Both the position numbers and the translations under genes were made by a program. Below, in pieces: positions 28,010 through 31,451 of a DNA stretch of 31,451 bases. Positions within the stretch are counted from its first letter, which is position 1, and the number at the start of each line of letters is the position of its first letter. The notes beneath the pieces were generated by a model, which saw nothing but the letters and a program-made list of their open reading frames with translations, was not told where the DNA came from and made no database searches. Source of the DNA: a virus; IMG/VR virus record IMGVR_UViG_3300048823_000083, positions 1 to 31,451 of that record; one strand, written 5' to 3'.

Positions 28010-28076
28010 CTCAATTGCGTAGAGCAACTGCCTTTGAAGCAGAAGGTTGGGGGTTCGAGTCCCTCCTTCCCAGCCA
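28000..28076 (+). tRNA. Second tRNA-Gln, anticodon UUG
   Basis: 77 nt: acceptor TGGGAAG/CTTCCCA with G73-CCA and U1-A72; D arm GCTC/GAGC; anticodon loop CTTTGAA (U33, UUG) with stem ACTGC/GCAGA (A27-A43 mismatch); T arm GGGGG-TTCGAGT-CCCTC. Distinct in sequence from the first Gln tRNA, so not a recent duplicate. Its first 10 bases are also the 3' end of the HNH gene. Confidence 0.9.
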
Positions 28077-28083
28077 AATTCTC

Positions 28084-28527
28084 ATGACTACCCATTTCAT
28101 GGGTATGGACATCCTTCACAAATTCATTCTGGGCGGTGAAATCTACCTCGCCGCCGCTTCAGGACTCGTTGTCGTTAGTGCGTTGTTCCGTAGCTGGCAT
28201 CACCTTCGCGGCACATCGAACACCATGCCAATGAACCCCGCGAACATCGCTATCGCTATGGCGAAGTCCAATAACGAAAGCCGCATCCACCGCTGGCTAG
28301 ACGCGTTCGATATTTTCTTGAATGTCAGTTTTATGAACGGGTCCAACGATGAAACGATGTCCGCGCACGCATGGCGAGCATCCGTCGAAGGTCATCTGTG
28401 GGGCAAGGCGATGAACTGGTGGTTAAGTGGCTTCCAGCCGAACCACGGGTATCAAGCCGCTTGCGGCGATCTCCAGCGGGCGCTGAATCGCATGGCTGTT
28501 GAGAAGAAGGCGCTCGGCCTTCAGTAG
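28084..28527 (+). CDS. 147-aa protein with N-terminal membrane segment, phage accessory family
   Basis: ATG 28084 is chosen; the upstream frame overlaps the HNH gene and tRNA. Residues 10-40 (LHKFILGGEIYLAAASGLVVVSALF) form one hydrophobic helix. The C-terminal part (LDAFDIFLNVSFMNGSNDETMSAHAWRASVEGHLWGKAMNWWLSGF) resembles a small phage protein with a 'DETIS-RA-R---G--WG' core that I recall in many phages without a known function. Not assignable further. Confidence 0.65.
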   Translation: MTTHFMGMDILHKFILGGEIYLAAASGLVVVSALFRSWHHLRGTSNTMPMNPANIAIAMAKSNNESRIHRWLDAFDIFLNVSFMNGSNDETMSAHAWRASVEGHLWGKAMNWWLSGFQPNHGYQAACGDLQRALNRMAVEKKALGLQ

Positions 28528-28655
28528 TTACGCCGTGCTGGTGCCTGTTCTTTGGTCCTTGCCTGTAAAAATTCCGCAGCTTTAATCAGCAATGCGGGGT
28601 CATCCGAGAAGCACCCCATACCCTTGTTGTGCCAAACCAGTGCAATTTTGAGCAT
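28521..28655 (-). CDS. Possible 44-aa minus-strand gene, function unknown
   Basis: On the minus strand an ATG frame reads MLKIALVWHNKGMGCFSDDP, then LLIKAAEFLQARTKEQAPARRNY. Composition is protein-like and it fills a 240-nt space with no + strand gene. It converges on the preceding gene by 7 nt. No Shine-Dalgarno or strong promoter is obvious, so it is uncertain. Confidence 0.4.
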   Translation of the reverse strand: MLKIALVWHNKGMGCFSDDPALLIKAAEFLQARTKEQAPARRNY

Positions 28656-28717
28656 TTTGTGATAGACTTTTGAATGTGACTGACACTACCATTTTCAGCC
28701 ATAAATCAAGTTTCAAA

Positions 28718-28752
28718 ATTCCTAGCCAAAGTGCAACCCCCTTCGGTATAAT
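28718..28752 (+). promoter_or_regulatory. Promoter (ATTCCTAGC-N20-TATAAT)
   Basis: ATTCCTAGC (28718-28726), 20 nt including CCAAAGTG, then TATAAT (28747-28752). It drives the GH16-GT2 operon. Confidence 0.7.
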
Positions 28753-28769
28753 GGGGACGAGGAGAATAC

Positions 28770-29093
28770 ATGGGAACAACTTGTCCATTGAATGATCTCG
28801 GGTTACATTTTTGTCAATGTAAGGATGAGCCAGTTCGGTCGATCAACTCGAAAGAAGAGTTTACCCGCGCACTGACTCGCCTTGTCCTCACGCTAGCCGC
28901 TAAACTCGATCTGACGCCAACCGATCTATATGGTGTGGTTGTTCGACTTCGTGACATCGATTCCGAGATCGTCACGAAATTCACCGAAGCACATGCGGGA
29001 CAGACTTTTGGTACCGCCGTTGAAGCGGGGCAGCGTAGCATGGAATTTCGCCGCGAATACCTCACCGCCCTTCTGGAAAAGGAATCACGATGA
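28770..29093 (+). CDS. 107-aa protein, function unknown
   Basis: ATG follows GACGAGGAGAATAC. The N-terminus has CPLNDLGLHFCQC (Cys/His). The rest is a helical bundle-like stretch (FTRALTRLVLTLAAKLDLTPTDLYGVVVRLRDIDSEIVTKF). First gene of the carbohydrate operon; its TGA overlaps the GH16 start. Role in the operon unknown. Confidence 0.65.
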   Translation: MGTTCPLNDLGLHFCQCKDEPVRSINSKEEFTRALTRLVLTLAAKLDLTPTDLYGVVVRLRDIDSEIVTKFTEAHAGQTFGTAVEAGQRSMEFRREYLTALLEKESR

Positions 29094-29920
29094 GGTTCGT
29101 CTTTCTACTCATAGGGATACTGAGTTCCGTTGTAAAATTGTTTGCTAGCGCTCCCGTAGTTCCACGTAAAGACGGTATCGTGGACACTGGAATTATATCT
29201 AGTGAACCGTTTTCCGACGATTTCAGCGGTGGAAAACTTGACCTTGAAAAATGGACGCCCGGCTGGTGGAAAGCGACAGACTCTAAGCATGGATTGAATC
29301 TCGGCAGTTATAAAGCAGAGAATTTGGATTTTTCTCATGGTATGTTGTCCATCAAGATCACGCAAACTCCCGACCGTGAGGAAGGCATTTTATCCTCGGG
29401 GGCGTTGATTTTCTCTAAACAACGGTTCGGGTTCGGAACTTACGAATTTGTAATGCGAATGACATCAACATCGTCCACACCAGATGGTCGTGGCGAGGTC
29501 CGCTCAGGAGCCATCTCCTCTGGTTTTATATATCGGCACACATCCGAGACCGAGATTGATCTTGAGTTTCAAGGTGGTAAGAATGCCATTTATATTTCAG
29601 TGTGGCACAACTTGAAGCCTGATGTCCCTCTGGACACGAACAGCGACAAGTGGCCTAAGCATACGCAAAGTGTAGAAAACAAATTGTTGAGCAACGGATT
29701 TCACAAGTACACGCTGATCTGGACTTCTAAGTCGGTTAGAGTTATCATCGATGGCAAATTGGCCGCCACTCAAACTAAAGACGTACCACAAATCCCAGCG
29801 AAAATCTTTATTCAACATCGTGGAACTAATAGCCGTAGTTGGGGCGGGGAAGCTACACCGAACGTAACTCGCTACTTTTATGTCAAGAGCGTCATCTTTA
29901 CACCTGAGGCCGTCAAATGA
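29090..29920 (+). CDS. Secreted GH16-family glycoside hydrolase (beta-glucanase-like)
   Basis: 276 aa. An N-terminal hydrophobic signal (MRFVFLLIGILSSVVKLFAS) is followed by a GH16 jelly-roll fold: FSDDFSGGKLDLEKWTPGWW, KAENLDFSHGMLSIKI, SSGALIFSKQRFGFGTYEF. The catalytic motif EIDLE at residues 155-159 fits the GH16 E-x-D-x-E signature (nucleophile E155, acid/base E159). GH16 enzymes cleave beta-1,3/1,4-glucans, laminarin, lichenan or carrageenan. Substrate cannot be told here. It is coupled (ATGA) to a micro-ORF and the GT2 synthase, so it may trim or release the polymer made by that enzyme, or digest host capsule. Confidence 0.88.
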   Translation: MRFVFLLIGILSSVVKLFASAPVVPRKDGIVDTGIISSEPFSDDFSGGKLDLEKWTPGWWKATDSKHGLNLGSYKAENLDFSHGMLSIKITQTPDREEGILSSGALIFSKQRFGFGTYEFVMRMTSTSSTPDGRGEVRSGAISSGFIYRHTSETEIDLEFQGGKNAIYISVWHNLKPDVPLDTNSDKWPKHTQSVENKLLSNGFHKYTLIWTSKSVRVIIDGKLAATQTKDVPQIPAKIFIQHRGTNSRSWGGEATPNVTRYFYVKSVIFTPEAVK

Positions 29921-30003
29921 TTAGTATCCTTTTTTACACGATCATTTTTGCCATAGCTGTGATAGGTATTCTTCGCCGCAGATGGCGGAAGGGGAAACAC
30001 TAA
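29917..30003 (+). CDS. 28-aa membrane micro-protein
   Basis: Starts at the ATGA overlap and ends at the TAATG overlap with the GT2 gene. MISILFYTIIFAIAVIGILRRRWRKGKH is one transmembrane helix with a strongly basic cytoplasmic-type end. Probably a small subunit or regulator of the synthase, or an unrelated micro-protein; the tight coupling on both sides argues it is translated. Confidence 0.55.
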   Translation: MISILFYTIIFAIAVIGILRRRWRKGKH

Positions 30004-31247
30004 TGTTGCTGTTCTTATTTTGTTTCATACTCATTATACCCCTGTTTGTGATTGCAACGCGATCCGTTTTTACATTTTTTCCAGAAAGTGTTCATCCGAA
30101 GACATTTCAGGTGAAGAAGGATTTCAATTACACACCGACCGTGGCGGTCATTATCCCTTGCTATAACGAAGGCGAGGCGGTCTACACCACCATCAAGGCA
30201 GTGTGGGATAGTGACTATCCGAAGGAAAACCTGAAAGTTTACCCACAGGACGACGGCTCCGTGGATGACAGCTATACTTGGATGCTCAAAGCTGCAACGG
30301 ACTTCGACCGTGTATATCCAGAGCGCAATCCGCAAAACCTGAGTAAAACACACACCTATCTAAGGGCTATGGATCGCTCAGAATCGGAGATCGTCATTAA
30401 CGTGGATTCAGACACAATTGTTGAGCCTCATACAATTCGGAACCTCATCGCGTGTCTTGCAGATGAGCGTCTCGGCGTCGTGGGTACGCCCGCAGGATTG
30501 GTCAATGGGAATGACAGCTTGTTGACTGGAATGCAAACCTTCAATTGGAGTCTATACAATCAATTCATCACAAACATGGAAAGCGCTTTTCGAGCCAATC
30601 AGGTTATCGGTGGATTCGGCCTTGCGGTTCGTCGCCATTTACTGGCAGGTATCGCCGATCAAATCCGCACACGAAACTGGTTTGGCTGTTCCACGAAGGA
30701 TGGCGAAGACCGCTATATAACCCACTTGATTCTCTTACAGGGATTAGGCAGTTACATCGAGCAGAGCGCGACCGTGCGGACATCCGCCATGCCCGACTAT
30801 CCTAAATTTTGGGGTCAACAGGTTCGGTGGCGTCGTAGTAGTTATCGCAGTTCGTTATGGGTTCTTAGAACACTGTGGTTTCACATCAACCACATGCCTA
30901 TGATGGCGATATGGGCAATTCTCGCTCAACTGTACTTGTCTTTCGCGGCATTCATCCTCGTGGTCTATTTTTTGTTCGCAGGGCCGTTAACACTGCTAAA
31001 TCCCATCAGGCTCATCACTTTCCTCGGCGTAGCGATTGCGCTCATTATTTTTTGGGATCGCGATATGAAATATCAAAAATTAAGAAACCCTTTCAAGATG
31101 TTGTTAGCCATACCGTGGGTCATCTTTAGTCAATTTTATCTGGCGGTGGTTTGTTTGCTTACTCTCGATCAAGACGCATGGGGAAATAGAGACAAAAAGC
31201 AAGATACCAAGTCAGAAAGAAACCAAACCAACAGGAGAACAAAATGA
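30003..31247 (+). CDS. Membrane glycosyltransferase family 2 (hyaluronan/cellulose/NodC-synthase-like)
   Basis: 414 aa from ATG 30003 (TAATG coupled). An N-terminal transmembrane helix (1-20) is followed by a GT-A domain: VAVIIPCYNEGEA, DDGSVDD (83-89), DSD (135-137, metal-binding DxD-type), GED (234-236, catalytic base) and QQVRW (272-276, the QxxRW motif of processive synthases). Several C-terminal membrane helices follow (about 297-335, 340-360, 375-398). This combination is characteristic of processive beta-glycan synthases that polymerise and export a polysaccharide. Product unknown. The basic tail (KKQDTKSERNQTNRRTK) is cytosolic. Carrying such a synthase is unusual for a phage; the paired GH16 suggests an exopolysaccharide module. 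Confidence 0.88.
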   Translation: MLLFLFCFILIIPLFVIATRSVFTFFPESVHPKTFQVKKDFNYTPTVAVIIPCYNEGEAVYTTIKAVWDSDYPKENLKVYPQDDGSVDDSYTWMLKAATDFDRVYPERNPQNLSKTHTYLRAMDRSESEIVINVDSDTIVEPHTIRNLIACLADERLGVVGTPAGLVNGNDSLLTGMQTFNWSLYNQFITNMESAFRANQVIGGFGLAVRRHLLAGIADQIRTRNWFGCSTKDGEDRYITHLILLQGLGSYIEQSATVRTSAMPDYPKFWGQQVRWRRSSYRSSLWVLRTLWFHINHMPMMAIWAILAQLYLSFAAFILVVYFLFAGPLTLLNPIRLITFLGVAIALIIFWDRDMKYQKLRNPFKMLLAIPWVIFSQFYLAVVCLLTLDQDAWGNRDKKQDTKSERNQTNRRTK

Positions 31248-31451
31248 AATTGCAAACGGTTAACAACCTCAGGGCCGTCATCCTTCCCGTCTATCGAGTG
31301 TTTTCGATGCTCACCCTATACGGTATCCTCTTTTGCATTTTGGCATATGCGGGCGCGATGTTGTTCTACGCTGGAAGTTCATCGTGGATTGTGCCTTTCG
31401 TAGTTTCGAATTCGGATACCACCGTCCTGACCATTACCAGTCAGCTAACCG
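31244..31451 (+). CDS. 5' end of a membrane protein, function unknown (truncated by window edge)
   Basis: ATGA overlap with the GT2 stop and AGGAG in the ribosome binding site. The 69 visible residues begin MKLQTVNNLRAVILPVYRVFSML, then a transmembrane helix (LTLYGILFCILAYAGAMLFYA), then a periplasmic-type stretch (SWIVPFVVSNSDTTVLTITSQ). A membrane-fusion (HlyD-like) topology would fit export of the GT2 polymer but too little is visible to tell. Confidence 0.7.
   Translation, partial: MKLQTVNNLRAVILPVYRVFSMLTLYGILFCILAYAGAMLFYAGSSSWIVPFVVSNSDTTVLTITSQLT

Noticed and set aside
28528-28717. Plus-strand coding in the gap before the GH16 operon
   Set aside because: No plus-strand frame with a start signal; only the tentative minus-strand 44-aa frame is supported.
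1-31451. Genome-wide reassignment of TAG
   Set aside because: Many genes end at TAG in natural positions (including a TAG TAG pair at 1494-1499), so only selective suppression is supported.
1-31451. CRISPR arrays, insertion sequences or rRNA
   Set aside because: No regularly spaced repeats, transposase motifs, terminal inverted repeats or rRNA segments were seen.

Overview
The window is best read as part of a large tailed-phage (Caudoviricetes, myovirus-like) genome. It carries a baseplate/tail module, hypermodified-DNA enzymes, an RNA block of tRNAs and tRNA-like genes with a tmRNA, many tiny overlapping hypothetical genes, homing endonucleases, and a carbohydrate operon. Almost all genes are on the + strand, tightly packed with TAATG or ATGA couplings. 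The host cannot be read from the sequence. Promoters look like sigma70-type -10 boxes, often with an extended TGG.

Layout. 1-12.2 kb is virion structure: a virion lysozyme (GH24), a baseplate wedge-like protein, a 1423-aa baseplate-J-like protein, an 899-aa tail protein sharing beta modules with it, a GIY-YIG endonuclease, a protein with an N-terminal ADP-ribosyltransferase/KptA-like domain, and a tail-tip-like protein. 12.2-17.6 kb holds small genes, a degenerate tRNA, a Mom-like GNAT protein, a ParB-like protein behind a structured leader, and a minus-strand alpha-glutamyl/putrescinyl-thymine pyrophosphorylase. 17.6-22.7 kb holds a circularly permuted tmRNA, a strongly structured RNA of about 245 nt, many short genes, and a Pth2-like gene interrupted by an in-frame amber codon. 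22.7-24.1 kb is a cluster of tRNA-like RNAs, several without a usable anticodon loop, together with a canonical amber suppressor tRNA (CUA). 24.1-28.7 kb alternates small (often Zn-knuckle) proteins with canonical tRNAs (Ile, Thr x3, Gln x2). 28.7-31.45 kb is an operon with a secreted GH16 glycosidase, a membrane GT2 synthase and the start of another membrane protein.

How it may fit together (inference). The phage seems to carry its own translation-support kit: tRNAs, an amber suppressor, a tmRNA for stalled-ribosome rescue and a peptidyl-tRNA hydrolase-like protein. The hydrolase-like gene can only be made full length if UAG at codon 13 is read through, which the CUA tRNA would allow. The thymine pyrophosphorylase and the Mom-like protein suggest modified virion DNA. 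A recurring promoter (ATTYCTAKC-N20-TATNAT, with CNAAARTS inside the spacer) drives the RNA genes and many small operons, several apparently as leaderless mRNAs.

The strongest novelty candidates are the permuted phage tmRNA with a tag ending AHA, the amber/suppressor pair, the anticodon-less tRNA-like cluster including a 50-nt mini-RNA ending in CCA, and the pseudoknotted 245-nt RNA.
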